The position numbers and the translations under genes are program-made. Below, one piece after another: positions 8,154 to 16,978 of a stretch of 37,096 bases of DNA (within the stretch, counting starts at the first letter, position 1; every line of letters begins with the position of its first letter). This stretch comes from an uncultured Prevotella sp. Lineage in GTDB: Bacteria > Bacteroidota > Bacteroidia > Bacteroidales > Bacteroidaceae. The notes beneath the pieces are model-generated. The model had not been told where the DNA came from and ran no database searches. It saw only the letters and a program-made list of their open reading frames with translations. The DNA is taken from assembly GCA_934183355.1 (NCBI GenBank), contig CAKPST010000013.1, forward strand, positions 1 to 37,096, written 5' to 3'.

Positions 8154-8672
8154 ATGCAACATGACAACATTCAGCAGAATCATGAGGTGGTAGCATCTGT
8201 ATATAAGATGTACTACAACGACCTCAAGCTTTATCTTCTGAGCTATACCCATGATGTTATGGCAGCCGAAGATATGCTTCAAGACCTATTTGTCAAGGTG
8301 ATGTCGTTTGATATCATCTCTCTCGACACAGCCAAGAACTTGCTCCTTGTTATGGCAAAGCGTATGATTATTGACGACGCTCGCCATAAGACCTTTGTAC
8401 GCGAAAGCGAGCGCAACATAGCCTATGTCATGGATTCGCTGTACGAGCAGTCGCCTGCACAGCGTGTTGAGGCTGCCGACATGCTCTCGTTCGAGAGTCG
8501 TCATCTTGCCATGATGCCTACTAAGCGTGCACGTATATATAAGATGTATAAGCACGACGAGATGTCTGCCGACAAGATTGCCGAGACATTGTCGCTTAGC
8601 AAGCGCACTGTAGAGACCCATATCTATCTTTCGACAAAGGATATGAAGTCTTATCTGCGCAAGATTGTTTAA
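8154..8672 (+). CDS. ECF-type RNA polymerase sigma factor
   Basis: 172 residues, typical ECF length. Region 2 spans about residues 10-80 (VYKMYYNDLKLYLLSYT, then AAEDMLQDLFVKV, the core-binding and -10 segment). Region 4 spans about 115-170 (MPTKRARIYKMYKHDEMS, then the helix-turn-helix DKIAETLSLSKRTVETHIY) and reads the -35 block. No FecR-type anti-sigma gene follows; the next gene is susC, 87 bases downstream with its own element. It is the obvious candidate to read the repeated ACGTAT-N15-CGTATT sites in this window. How its activity is limited is not evident; regulated transcription by the upstream AraC-type protein is the simplest idea (inference). Confidence 0.92.
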   Translation: MQHDNIQQNHEVVASVYKMYYNDLKLYLLSYTHDVMAAEDMLQDLFVKVMSFDIISLDTAKNLLLVMAKRMIIDDARHKTFVRESERNIAYVMDSLYEQSPAQRVEAADMLSFESRHLAMMPTKRARIYKMYKHDEMSADKIAETLSLSKRTVETHIYLSTKDMKSYLRKIV

Positions 8673-8690
8673 TGGCATATATGTTTGTAG

Positions 8691-8717
8691 GTGTATTCAT
8701 AATGTCTTTGGCGTGAA
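8691..8717 (+). promoter_or_regulatory. putative ECF-sigma promoter, site B (susC)
   Basis: GTGTAT (8691-8696), 15 bases, CGTGAA (8712-8717), 42 bases before ATG 8760. It is the most diverged of the seven copies but keeps GTAT, the 15-base spacing and CGT. Confidence 0.5.
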
Positions 8718-8759
8718 ATTAACAAAATCAAATAAATTTAATAACTAAACATAAACCTT

Positions 8760-11700
8760 ATGAAGCATAGTCTTTTAAGTTTGTGTGTGCTCGCAGGTGT
8801 CGCCACTCCTTGCCAGACGGCAATGGCTGTAGGTGGTCAGAAGCTTGCCACACTTATGCAACAGCAACAGATTGAGGTGAAGGGTACGGTTGTAGACAAC
8901 ACCGGCGAACCTCTTATCGGAGTTTCAGTACAAATAGTTGGCAAGCAGGGAGGTGTCGTTACCGACATCGACGGCAACTTTGTCATAAAGTGTGACCGTG
9001 GTCAGCAACTCAAGTTCTCTTATATAGGATTCACCGATCAGATGCAGAAGGTCAATGGTCCGAGCATGAATATAGTGATGGGCGAGGACAAACAGACTCT
9101 GCAAGAGGTGGTAGTGGTAGGTTATGGTGTACAGAAGAAGGAGTCGTTGACTGGCGCCGTTACCGTAATCGACTCAAAGGCATTCCAGGAGAAGGGAGGA
9201 TTGTCATCACCGCTTCAAGCTCTGCAGGGTCAGGTACCTGGTGTAATGATTAGTCGTTCGTCTTCGGCTCCTGGTGATGAAAGTTGGGGCTTGAACCTTC
9301 GTGGCGCATCCTCAATGAACTCTACCGAGCCTCTCGTTGTTATTGACGGTGTTGCTGCCAACAGTGTTAGCGAGATGCGACTGCTCAACCCCGATGATAT
9401 CGAGTCGATAAACTTCCTTAAGGACGGTTCGGCAGCCATCTATGGTAGCCGTGCTGCCGGCGGTGTTGTGCTCATCACTACCAAGAAGGGCAAGGAAGGC
9501 AAGCTCCAAATCAACTATTCGGGAAGTGCTACATTCAAGACCGTGGGCTTGATGCCCGAGCTGTGCAACATCGACCAGTGGGCAGAGGGTGTGCAGACAG
9601 CCTTGCGCAACGACAACAATACAAGCAATGTGTGGTACACATACGCCGAACTTGCAAAGAAATACAAAGGCGGCTACATCGACCTTGAGCAGACAGCCAA
9701 CCCATTTGGTCAGTCGGCTTTTACCGATGTAAAGGACTTCGTATTTGATAACAATGTGGATTGGCTCGGTTCGCTCTTCGGTGACACATGGAGCACCAAT
9801 CACAGCTTGGCTCTTGCTGGCGGCAATGACAAGAATTCTTACCGCATTTCGGGCAGTTTCCTCTATGACGGTTCTACCCTGCAGTATGGCAACAACAACA
9901 ATAAGCGATACAACATACGCTGGAATAATAGCAATAAACTCAATAGAATCTTCACCCTTGAGAGCAGTATTGCTTATAGCCGTCAGGAGCAGGTAGCTCC
10001 AACATTGGTTGGTGCGGCGCTTACAACATCTATGCCAATGCCAGGCTTACCTCTCACCGCACGCGACGGACAGCCATACGCTTGGGGAACATGGGGTTCA
10101 CCAGTGGCAAAACTCTCTTTGGGTGGCGACAACAATCTGTCAGTTCGCTCACTCAACATCAGCGAGACGCTTAAAGCACACATTACCGACTGGCTCGACG
10201 CCAACGTCAATGTGGGCTACAACACAAGCGAGGCACGCCGACGCACCATACAGAACGCAATCACATATTATAATTATACTGGAACGACACAGACTCTTGA
10301 AGACCCGACACAGGCAAAATCGTACTTCAAGCAGACATCCTCTCGCACCGACTTCTACAGCATTTCGGGCTTCCTCAATGGTCATAAGACCTTTGCCGGC
10401 AAGCACAACACCAGTTTGACGCTTGGTGCACAGTATGAGTTGAAGGACAACGAGATGTTCGGCGCAAGCTATACAGACATTCTCGACGGACTCGACGTTA
10501 TCAACGGCAACGGCACACTTACACTGTCAGGTGACGAGAAGAATACATACCGCAACGCCATCATGTCTTACTTCGGACGCTTGAACTACGACTTCGACTC
10601 TAAGTATCTGCTCGAATTCAATGGTCGTTACGACGGTAGCTCGAAGTTTATGCCCGAGAATCGCTGGGCTTTCTTCTGGGGAACCTCTATCGGATGGCGC
10701 ATCAACGAGGAAGCTTTCCTTAAGAATGTGAAGTGGTTGAGCAACCTTAAGCTGCGTGCATCGTACGCCGAGATGGGTTCGCAGAGTGGCATTGACAACT
10801 ACGACGGCTATCAGTTCTACAACCTCCATACGCTCAACGGTGCTTATGTGGGCAGCGACAAGCTTACGTACATTGCCACTAACGGCAAGTTTGCTTCTAC
10901 CACACGTCAGTGGGAGCGCATCAAGAACTACAACGTAGCTCTCGACTTCGGTTTCCTCAACAATCATCTCACCGGTACAGTAGAGGCATTCCTCAAGAAG
11001 AACGACAATATGCTCGTAGCCATTACCTATCCTGCCATACTTGGCGACGCTGCACCGACAGCTAACTCGGGCAAGTTTAAGGACTGGGGCTTTGAGGGAA
11101 GCATCAACTACAGCGGCAGAGTGGGCGAGGTAGACTATCATGTAGGTGGCAACATCACCTTCACCCGTAACGAGCTTACCGACTTCGGAGGCACAAGCGT
11201 GCTCAAGTCGGGCTATACAAGCACACAGCAGGGCTACTCGTTGAACTCTATCTTCGGTCTGCGTTATGGCGGCAAGATACAGAATGAGGAGCAGCTTAAG
11301 GCTTATCTCAATAAGTATTACGCCAACAACGGTATCAACATGCCGTCCAACCTCCGTGTGGGTGACAATATGTATTGCGACGAGAACGGCGACGGCGTGC
11401 TCGACTATCGCGACTATATCTATCTCGGAAGCGATTCGCCAGAGATAAGCTATTCGTTCAACGCAGGTGCATCGTGGAAGGGCATCGACTTCAACATAGT
11501 GTTCCAAGGCTCTGCCAACCGCTTTGTATATCGTGGCATCGATGCTTGGACAGTGCCGTTCCGTTCGCTCTATATGAACAGCACCACATCAAGCATTGGC
11601 AACACATGGAGCGTAGACAATCCTAACGCCTACTATGCGCCGTATACTACGGATGCCAACATTGTGAACTATAACTATCAGGCCAACTCGCTTACGGCTC

Positions 11701-11936
11701 ATGACGGACGATACATCCGTCTGAAGAACCTCACCATAGGCTACAACCTCCCGGCGCAGGTGCTTAAGAAGATAGGCTTCGTAAATGCCGCCCGCATCTA
11801 CTTCACTGGCGAGGACCTTTGGGAGAGTACCAAGATATCGGATGGTTGGGACCCTGAGGCTAAGCGCAATGCAAGTGGAACACAGCGTTATCCTTTCACA
11901 AGAAACTTTACGTTTGGAATGAACCTAACCTTTTAA
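8760..11936 (+). CDS. susC-like: SusC-like TonB-dependent outer-membrane glycan transporter
   Basis: 1058 residues. A signal peptide (about 1-23) is followed by a CarboxypepD_reg-like domain (about 38-118, EVKGTVVDNTGEPLIGVSV), a LQEVVVVGYGVQKKES junction typical of SusC proteins, the TonB plug (about 125-245, containing LNLRGASSMNSTEPLVVIDG and IYGSRAAGGVVLITTKK), and a 22-strand barrel to the C-terminus, which ends FTFGMNLTF as outer-membrane proteins do. There is no N-terminal STN signalling domain, so it is a transporter and not a sigma/anti-sigma transducer. It forms the import complex with SusD (next gene) and brings lyase products into the periplasm. Long minus-strand frames opposite it are shadows. 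Confidence 0.97.
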   Translation: MKHSLLSLCVLAGVATPCQTAMAVGGQKLATLMQQQQIEVKGTVVDNTGEPLIGVSVQIVGKQGGVVTDIDGNFVIKCDRGQQLKFSYIGFTDQMQKVNGPSMNIVMGEDKQTLQEVVVVGYGVQKKESLTGAVTVIDSKAFQEKGGLSSPLQALQGQVPGVMISRSSSAPGDESWGLNLRGASSMNSTEPLVVIDGVAANSVSEMRLLNPDDIESINFLKDGSAAIYGSRAAGGVVLITTKKGKEGKLQINYSGSATFKTVGLMPELCNIDQWAEGVQTALRNDNNTSNVWYTYAELAKKYKGGYIDLEQTANPFGQSAFTDVKDFVFDNNVDWLGSLFGDTWSTNHSLALAGGNDKNSYRISGSFLYDGSTLQYGNNNNKRYNIRWNNSNKLNRIFTLESSIAYSRQEQVAPTLVGAALTTSMPMPGLPLTARDGQPYAWGTWGSPVAKLSLGGDNNLSVRSLNISETLKAHITDWLDANVNVGYNTSEARRRTIQNAITYYNYTGTTQTLEDPTQAKSYFKQTSSRTDFYSISGFLNGHKTFAGKHNTSLTLGAQYELKDNEMFGASYTDILDGLDVINGNGTLTLSGDEKNTYRNAIMSYFGRLNYDFDSKYLLEFNGRYDGSSKFMPENRWAFFWGTSIGWRINEEAFLKNVKWLSNLKLRASYAEMGSQSGIDNYDGYQFYNLHTLNGAYVGSDKLTYIATNGKFASTTRQWERIKNYNVALDFGFLNNHLTGTVEAFLKKNDNMLVAITYPAILGDAAPTANSGKFKDWGFEGSINYSGRVGEVDYHVGGNITFTRNELTDFGGTSVLKSGYTSTQQGYSLNSIFGLRYGGKIQNEEQLKAYLNKYYANNGINMPSNLRVGDNMYCDENGDGVLDYRDYIYLGSDSPEISYSFNAGASWKGIDFNIVFQGSANRFVYRGIDAWTVPFRSLYMNSTTSSIGNTWSVDNPNAYYAPYTTDANIVNYNYQANSLTAHDGRYIRLKNLTIGYNLPAQVLKKIGFVNAARIYFTGEDLWESTKISDGWDPEAKRNASGTQRYPFTRNFTFGMNLTF

Positions 11937-11938
11937 GG

Positions 11939-11998
11939 GTAAAAAAGTAAAAAGGTAAAAAAGTAAAAGGGTAAAAAGTAAAAAGGTAAAACAGTAAA
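11939..11998 (+). repeat. A-rich octamer repeat between susC and susD
   Basis: About eight imperfect GTAAAAAR units with a period of 7-8 bases fill the space between the susC stop and the susD start. It is a slippage-prone tract directly ahead of the susD start. Confidence 0.75.
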
Positions 11999-12009
11999 TA
12001 GAACAAAGT

Positions 12010-13764
12010 ATGAAATCATATATAAAATCAATAAAGCTTGCGTGTATGGCAATGGCAAGTATGGCAATGGTCAGTTGTCTCGACTTCTCGCCAGAGGCGC
12101 AGATGAACGACGACAGCGTATGGTCGAAGGCTAACAACTTTCAGCTATTTGCCAACCAGTTCTATGGCTATACCCGCGACATTCAGGGCGGTTCAAGCTA
12201 TCAGTATGCCGTGAGTGACGGTCCTCACAGCGACCTCCGAAGCGACCTCATTGCCGAAGCCAATGTCAACGTATACAGCCAAGGCACCAACACCATTCCG
12301 CAGAGCGACGGCAACTATACTACATTGTATAGACAAATCTACTATACCAACTTGCTGCTTAAGAAGGCAGCTGCGTTCGGCAATCAGGCGGCTATCGCAG
12401 TGCCAGTGGCAGAGGCTAAGTTCTTCCGTGCCTACTGCTACTTCGAGTTGGTGCAGCTCTATGGCAATGTCATTCTTCTGACAGAGCCTGTGGATATGGA
12501 CTCGCCTAAGATGAATGCACAGCGCGACGACCGTTCGTTGGTTATCGACCAGTGTGTCAAGGACCTTCAGGAGGCTGCCGAGGCTCTGCCCGAAACAGCA
12601 ACTGAGGCAGGACGCCTTACCTGCGATGCCGCCAACGCCATGCTGTCGCGTGTGGCTCTCTACGAGGCTACATGGCAGAAGTTCCACACAGGTGGTGCTG
12701 ATGCCACAACTAATACGGAGCGTGTCACCTCCCTGCTTAACACCGCCAAGACAGCTGCCAAGGCTGTTATGGAGGGCGGTCGCTACAAGCTTTTCTACAG
12801 CGACAAACTCGGCACAGAGAGCTATCGCTATATGTTCATCCTTGAGGACGAGAAGTGCAACCCTGCCGGACTGACCACAAAGGACAACACCGAGTATATA
12901 CTTGCACGTAGACATAAGGCTACAGACGGTATTGGACTGAACATCACAAAGGCTTATCTTACCAATGCCATTTATCCTACTCGAAAGCTTGCCAATATGT
13001 ATGTATGCCAGAATGGTCTGCCTATAACCTACAACGGTACAACTAACGCTATGTTCAAGGGTTACGGTCAGGCAACATCTGAGTATCAGAACCGCGACAA
13101 CCGTATGCTCACCACACTTGCACCACGTGGCACAAAGGTTTGGGACAACACCGTAGACCACTGCCGCACAGCGTGGGACGACTCTGACCTGGCACGTGCC
13201 AAGGAGGTGGGAGCAACAGCCAACAGCGGATATCAGACACACAAGTGGGCTGTGGAGCGCCAGGTGGCAGACCGCTACGAGTGCATGGACTTCCCCGTAA
13301 TACGTTATGCCGAGGTGTTGCTCAACTTTGCCGAAGCCATATACGAGCTTCAGGGACGCATCTCCGACTCGGATCTCGACAAGAGTCTTAACCTCGTTCG
13401 TCTGCGCTCCAACCCCAATATGGTGAAGCTTAGCAACGCCCTTGTTGACAACAACGGTCTGAGCATGCGCGAGGAGATTCGCCGCGAGCGCACCGTAGAG
13501 CTTACCTTCGAGGGATTCCGTATCGACGACCTTAAGCGTTGGGCTACTGCTCCGGTGGAGATGCCGCAGGATCAGCTTGGCGTAAAGTGGAAGGGAACAC
13601 AGTTTGAGACACTTTGGGCAAACCAGAGCCGCCAGCTCAACAGCGAGGGCTGCATCATCCTGTACGACAACCGCACATGGGACGACAAGTTCTACCTCTA
13701 TCCGCTGCCTTCAGACCAGCTACAGCTCAACCCCAACATCGAACAGAACCCGGGCTGGAAGTAA
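12010..13764 (+). CDS. susD-like: SusD-like surface glycan-binding lipoprotein
   Basis: 584 residues. Lipoprotein signal with lipobox MVSC (Cys23). It shows the SusD/RagB pattern: N-terminal SusD-like helices (VAEAKFFRAYCYFELVQLYG, about residues 130-150, is diagnostic), TPR-like repeats, and a C-terminal RagB segment with MREEIRRERTVELTFEG (about 490-506) and a final LYPLPSDQ...NPNIEQNPGW, the hallmark ending. It caps SusC at the cell surface and captures oligosaccharides. It is co-transcribed with susC (73 bases apart, A-rich repeat between). Confidence 0.97.
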   Translation: MKSYIKSIKLACMAMASMAMVSCLDFSPEAQMNDDSVWSKANNFQLFANQFYGYTRDIQGGSSYQYAVSDGPHSDLRSDLIAEANVNVYSQGTNTIPQSDGNYTTLYRQIYYTNLLLKKAAAFGNQAAIAVPVAEAKFFRAYCYFELVQLYGNVILLTEPVDMDSPKMNAQRDDRSLVIDQCVKDLQEAAEALPETATEAGRLTCDAANAMLSRVALYEATWQKFHTGGADATTNTERVTSLLNTAKTAAKAVMEGGRYKLFYSDKLGTESYRYMFILEDEKCNPAGLTTKDNTEYILARRHKATDGIGLNITKAYLTNAIYPTRKLANMYVCQNGLPITYNGTTNAMFKGYGQATSEYQNRDNRMLTTLAPRGTKVWDNTVDHCRTAWDDSDLARAKEVGATANSGYQTHKWAVERQVADRYECMDFPVIRYAEVLLNFAEAIYELQGRISDSDLDKSLNLVRLRSNPNMVKLSNALVDNNGLSMREEIRRERTVELTFEGFRIDDLKRWATAPVEMPQDQLGVKWKGTQFETLWANQSRQLNSEGCIILYDNRTWDDKFYLYPLPSDQLQLNPNIEQNPGWK

Positions 13765-13810
13765 TTCGACGTTTGATGAATAATGGTTCATTCAATAAAT
13801 AGATAAAATT

Positions 13811-15352
13811 ATGAAACTCAACAATAGCATATATACAGCAATGATGTTGCTCGCCATTGGAGGTGCAGCCATGACATCATGCAGCGACGACAATGAGGGA
13901 GGCAATCTCTACTCGGCTGTCATTCCGTCGAAGGTGGAGTTCAATCTGCCTGAGGCTCAGCAGCAACTCGTCTATACCGACGCCACTGGCGCCAAGTGTC
14001 TGCCTATGGTAAAGGGCGAGACACTGCAACTCAACTATACAATGACCCCTGAAGACGTTACATTCAAAGATGTGCAGTGGACATCGTCAAATGCCGACTT
14101 TGCCACCGTCAACGATCAGGGACTTGTAACCGCAGTCAATGGCGACGGCTACTCAGTAGTGCAGGTGGCTCCTATGGGTCTGCACGAGGGTAGCGGTATC
14201 AATGCCAACCTCAAGGTTGTGGTGTCAGCCGAGATGCGCAAGGCTACAGCCATTAACGTTACGTCTACCGCAACAGAACTGTATGCAGGCGACACTCTGC
14301 ACTTCTGCGCCTTCATCACTCCAGACAATTCTACCTATAAGACGGTTAAGTGGAGTGTTGACAACGAGGCTGCTGCCACTATCGACCCTATGACAGGCGT
14401 CCTTACAGCCAAGCAAGCCGATGCTGTAACAACATCAGTTAAGGTTATTGCAACGGCTCTCGACGGCTCAGGCATAGTAGGCGAGAAGAGCGTAAACGTA
14501 AAGAAGATTGTGGCACCGGAGAGTGTGGCTATCGACCAGACCTTCTCGGCAGCCAATGGCTACGAGTGTGCCTTGAACGAGCAGACGCTCAACCTTGGCT
14601 TCACCACAGTTCCTGCTGAGTGTACAACATCGCTTCTTAAGTGGACATCAAGCGACGAGTCGATTGCTACTGTCGATGCAGGTGTAGTCAAGTTCAAGGG
14701 ATTTGGCAAGGTAACAATTACCGCAGCCACACCTGACGGCAAGACAAGCAGCATCGAACTGAATATCCCTTGTGGCTTGGTGCGCGAGACCTACCGCAAC
14801 GAGAACCACTACAGTTTCCGTCCAGCCAACACATCTATTAAGTATACATGGGGCGACGGCTTCCTTACCGTAACCACAGCAGCTTCTAATGCAACAACAC
14901 AGCGTGCCGACCTTAAGTGGTACGACCTGCCGCTTACCCTCCATGCAGGCAACTATCCCGTACTTGCCGTGAAGATAGAGGATGCCAAGGACCTCGGCAT
15001 AGGCGTAACAAGCCGCAACTTCAATATGGACGTTGTGGGCAAGAGCGAGAGTGGCAAGGACTTCAAGGCGCTCGGTGGCGGCAACAACAAGTGGAGCAAC
15101 GAGTTGAAGTGTGCCGACGGCAGCCGTGTCTTCATCTACGACCTCTCTAAGGTGGCGTTCGGAACAGGCGGTGTGGCTCCAACAAACGAGTCGATATCGT
15201 TCAGCATCTTCCAGCTTAAGTATGCCGACATCAAGACCATCAATCACAGCTTTGACTACAAGGTGTACTGGATGCAGACCTTCAAGAGCGTTGCTGATGT
15301 AGAGAAATATGTGAAGAATGTAGACGGACTGGCATACGACGTGGTGAAGTAG
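13811..15352 (+). CDS. surface glycan-binding lipoprotein with Ig-like (BIG2) repeats, SusE position
   Basis: 513 residues. Lipobox MTSC (Cys24) followed by SDDNEGG, an acidic stretch typical of Bacteroidota surface lipoproteins. Three bacterial Ig-like group 2 repeats can be traced (about residues 35-135, 140-230 and 232-325) by recurring patterns such as VQWTSSNADFATVNDQGLV, VKWSVDNEAAATIDPMTG and LKWTSSDESIATVDAG. The last ~185 residues form a different, probably ligand-binding, beta-rich domain similar to the DUF4979-type domains found in this PUL position. It follows susD by 46 bases and very likely serves as the surface glycan-binding protein (SGBP). Its specificity cannot be read from sequence. 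Confidence 0.85.
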   Translation: MKLNNSIYTAMMLLAIGGAAMTSCSDDNEGGNLYSAVIPSKVEFNLPEAQQQLVYTDATGAKCLPMVKGETLQLNYTMTPEDVTFKDVQWTSSNADFATVNDQGLVTAVNGDGYSVVQVAPMGLHEGSGINANLKVVVSAEMRKATAINVTSTATELYAGDTLHFCAFITPDNSTYKTVKWSVDNEAAATIDPMTGVLTAKQADAVTTSVKVIATALDGSGIVGEKSVNVKKIVAPESVAIDQTFSAANGYECALNEQTLNLGFTTVPAECTTSLLKWTSSDESIATVDAGVVKFKGFGKVTITAATPDGKTSSIELNIPCGLVRETYRNENHYSFRPANTSIKYTWGDGFLTVTTAASNATTQRADLKWYDLPLTLHAGNYPVLAVKIEDAKDLGIGVTSRNFNMDVVGKSESGKDFKALGGGNNKWSNELKCADGSRVFIYDLSKVAFGTGGVAPTNESISFSIFQLKYADIKTINHSFDYKVYWMQTFKSVADVEKYVKNVDGLAYDVVK

Positions 15353-15374
15353 AAAAAACTCAGAACTGCTCATT

Positions 15375-15401
15375 ACGTATATATAAAAGCAATTCCGTAT
15401 T
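15375..15401 (+). promoter_or_regulatory. putative ECF-sigma promoter, site C (first lyase)
   Basis: ACGTAT (15375-15380), 15 bases, CGTATT (15396-15401), 20 bases before ATG 15422. Perfect match in both blocks. The short leader leaves no room for a TAnnTTTG box downstream, which argues that the element itself is the promoter. Confidence 0.72.
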
Positions 15402-15421
15402 CTTAATAAAAGGAAACAACA

Positions 15422-16819
15422 ATGAACAAGAAATGTTTAATAATAGCAGGTATGGCAGCACTCGTGTTGCTGCCAACCTCATGTAGAGAGAATGAGTTTG
15501 GCTCTGTAGACCTTACAATGCCCGAAACTCCTACTACACCAGATGTCGATGCGACATATACATTCAATCATCCATGTGCTATGTACACAGCCGACGACTT
15601 TGCTCGTGTTAAGGCAGAGTTGGATGGCAATACCATCCATGAGGTGGCACAAGCTTTTGCAGCATTAAAGGCAAGTCCTTACTCGTCGCTGTCGCGTATG
15701 CCTGAGCCACAGGAGCTTATCGTACGTGGCGACCCTAAAGGCACCGGCATTGACAAGGAGAACTATGCTTACGCCATGCGCGATGCGGCAGCCGCCTATC
15801 AGACAGCTCTTATATGGAAGCTTAGTGGCGACGAGGCTTATGCCAAGAAGTCTATCGAGATAATGAATGCGTGGGCTCTGAAGTGCAAGAAGATAACGTC
15901 GAACGATGCCAATCAGGTGCTTGCAGCTGGTGCGCAGGGCTACACCTTTGCTTGTGCTGCAGAGATGATGCTTGGCTACAGCGGCTGGAACGCAGGCGAT
16001 GTGGCTAAGTTTAAGCAGTGGATGCTTGATGTGTTTGCCCCGAAGAACAAGGACTTCCTTGAGCATAAGGATGCCAATACTTGCGCCAAGCACTATTGGA
16101 GCAACTGGGATCTCGTGAATATGTGCTCGTATATGGCAATAGGTATTCTTACCGAGAAGAGCGACATGGTGAACTACGTAGTGAACTACTTCTATAAAGG
16201 TCCAGGCAATGGTTGCATCAACTACCTCGTTAATGGTGACTTCTTAGCCGACCCACTTGGTTCAGGAGAGTTGTTAGCTCAAGACCAGGAGAGTGGACGT
16301 GACCAGGGACATGCCCAGATGTCGGCTATGGTTACTGCCAACCTTGCTCAGATGGCTTACTCGCTCTACGAGCAGAACAAACTGAATGCCGATGCAGCAA
16401 AGCTCGATTTCTTCGCTGCCAACGATAACGCTCTGCTTAAGCTTGGCGAATATGTGGCTCTTAGCAATCTGCGCAATGGTTCGGACAACGCCAACAAGGA
16501 AGGTCAGTGGCTTGTGTCGGCAGCCAATATGCCGTTCAACAAGTTGGAGTATTGTGTAGGATGCTCTTGTCGCGATACAAAGCACAGTGCGATACACACT
16601 TCTTTGGCAGATGACTCAGGTCGTGGCTCGGTGCGTCCGGGTTGGGAGATTTACTATAACCACTACGCCAAGGTAAAAGGTCTGACCTCAGGCTTCATTT
16701 ATGTAAAGCAGATGGCAGACAAGATGCGACCAGAATGTGGTCCTGGCGACAGCCGCTATGGCAACAACTCGGGTGCTTTCGACCAGTTGGGTTGGAGTAC
16801 ATTGATGTTGTATAGATAA
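15422..16819 (+). CDS. alginate-lyase-superfamily (PL38-like) polysaccharide lyase, lipoprotein
   Basis: 465 residues. Lipobox LPTSC (Cys21) followed by RENEFGS, then a Pro/Thr linker (to about residue 45), so it is probably anchored on the cell surface. The rest is one (alpha/alpha)-toroid domain of the alginate lyase Pfam type. Conserved signatures: ELIVRGDPKGTG (about 98-109), HYWSNWDLVN (His224, Asn227 region), QDQESGRDQGHAQMSAM (about 287-303, with His near 296), and RPECGPGDSRYGNNSG near the end. Asn/His/Tyr clusters of this kind do catalysis in these lyases. Characterised PL38 members cleave glucuronan- or alginate-like uronans, which fits the GH88/GH105 genes that remove unsaturated uronic acids. 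It is monocistronic between an ECF-type promoter and a terminator. PL38 is my best family guess, not a search result. Confidence 0.82.
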   Translation: MNKKCLIIAGMAALVLLPTSCRENEFGSVDLTMPETPTTPDVDATYTFNHPCAMYTADDFARVKAELDGNTIHEVAQAFAALKASPYSSLSRMPEPQELIVRGDPKGTGIDKENYAYAMRDAAAAYQTALIWKLSGDEAYAKKSIEIMNAWALKCKKITSNDANQVLAAGAQGYTFACAAEMMLGYSGWNAGDVAKFKQWMLDVFAPKNKDFLEHKDANTCAKHYWSNWDLVNMCSYMAIGILTEKSDMVNYVVNYFYKGPGNGCINYLVNGDFLADPLGSGELLAQDQESGRDQGHAQMSAMVTANLAQMAYSLYEQNKLNADAAKLDFFAANDNALLKLGEYVALSNLRNGSDNANKEGQWLVSAANMPFNKLEYCVGCSCRDTKHSAIHTSLADDSGRGSVRPGWEIYYNHYAKVKGLTSGFIYVKQMADKMRPECGPGDSRYGNNSGAFDQLGWSTLMLYR

Positions 16820-16853
16820 AGAAGAGTTGGTTGATATAAGGTTTAAAGGTCAG

Positions 16854-16887
16854 AGGCTATGGCATATTTTTGTCGTAGCCTTTTTTT
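16854..16887 (+). terminator. terminator after the first lyase gene
   Basis: An 11-bp stem (16854-16864 with 16871-16881, including G-T pairs), a 6-base loop TATTTT and seven T. A strong intrinsic terminator. Confidence 0.88.
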
Positions 16888-16913
16888 AAATCTATATTTA
16901 TAATTATTGAATT

Positions 16914-16940
16914 ACGTATATGATATATTGTGTCCGTATT
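16914..16940 (+). promoter_or_regulatory. putative ECF-sigma promoter, site D (first CBM96-like gene)
   Basis: ACGTAT (16914-16919), 15 bases, CGTATT (16935-16940), 38 bases before ATG 16979. Perfect match in both blocks and located right after a strong terminator, so it must start transcription itself. Confidence 0.72.
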
Positions 16941-16978
16941 CTATATAGAAAATAATAACATAAAAACCCAAATTGATT

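Noticed and set aside
8760..9120. SusC as a sigma/anti-sigma transducer with an STN domain
   Set aside because: The N-terminus goes from the signal peptide to a CarboxypepD_reg-like domain; no STN-like segment is visible, and no FecR gene is present.
10527..11507. 326-codon minus-strand open frame opposite susC
   Set aside because: It lies wholly inside the certain SusC coding region, has no recognisable domain or signal and reads as a reverse-frame shadow.
12193..13242. 349-codon minus-strand open frame opposite susD
   Set aside because: Shadow of SusD; Cys/Val-rich composition typical of reverse-frame translation and no family resemblance.
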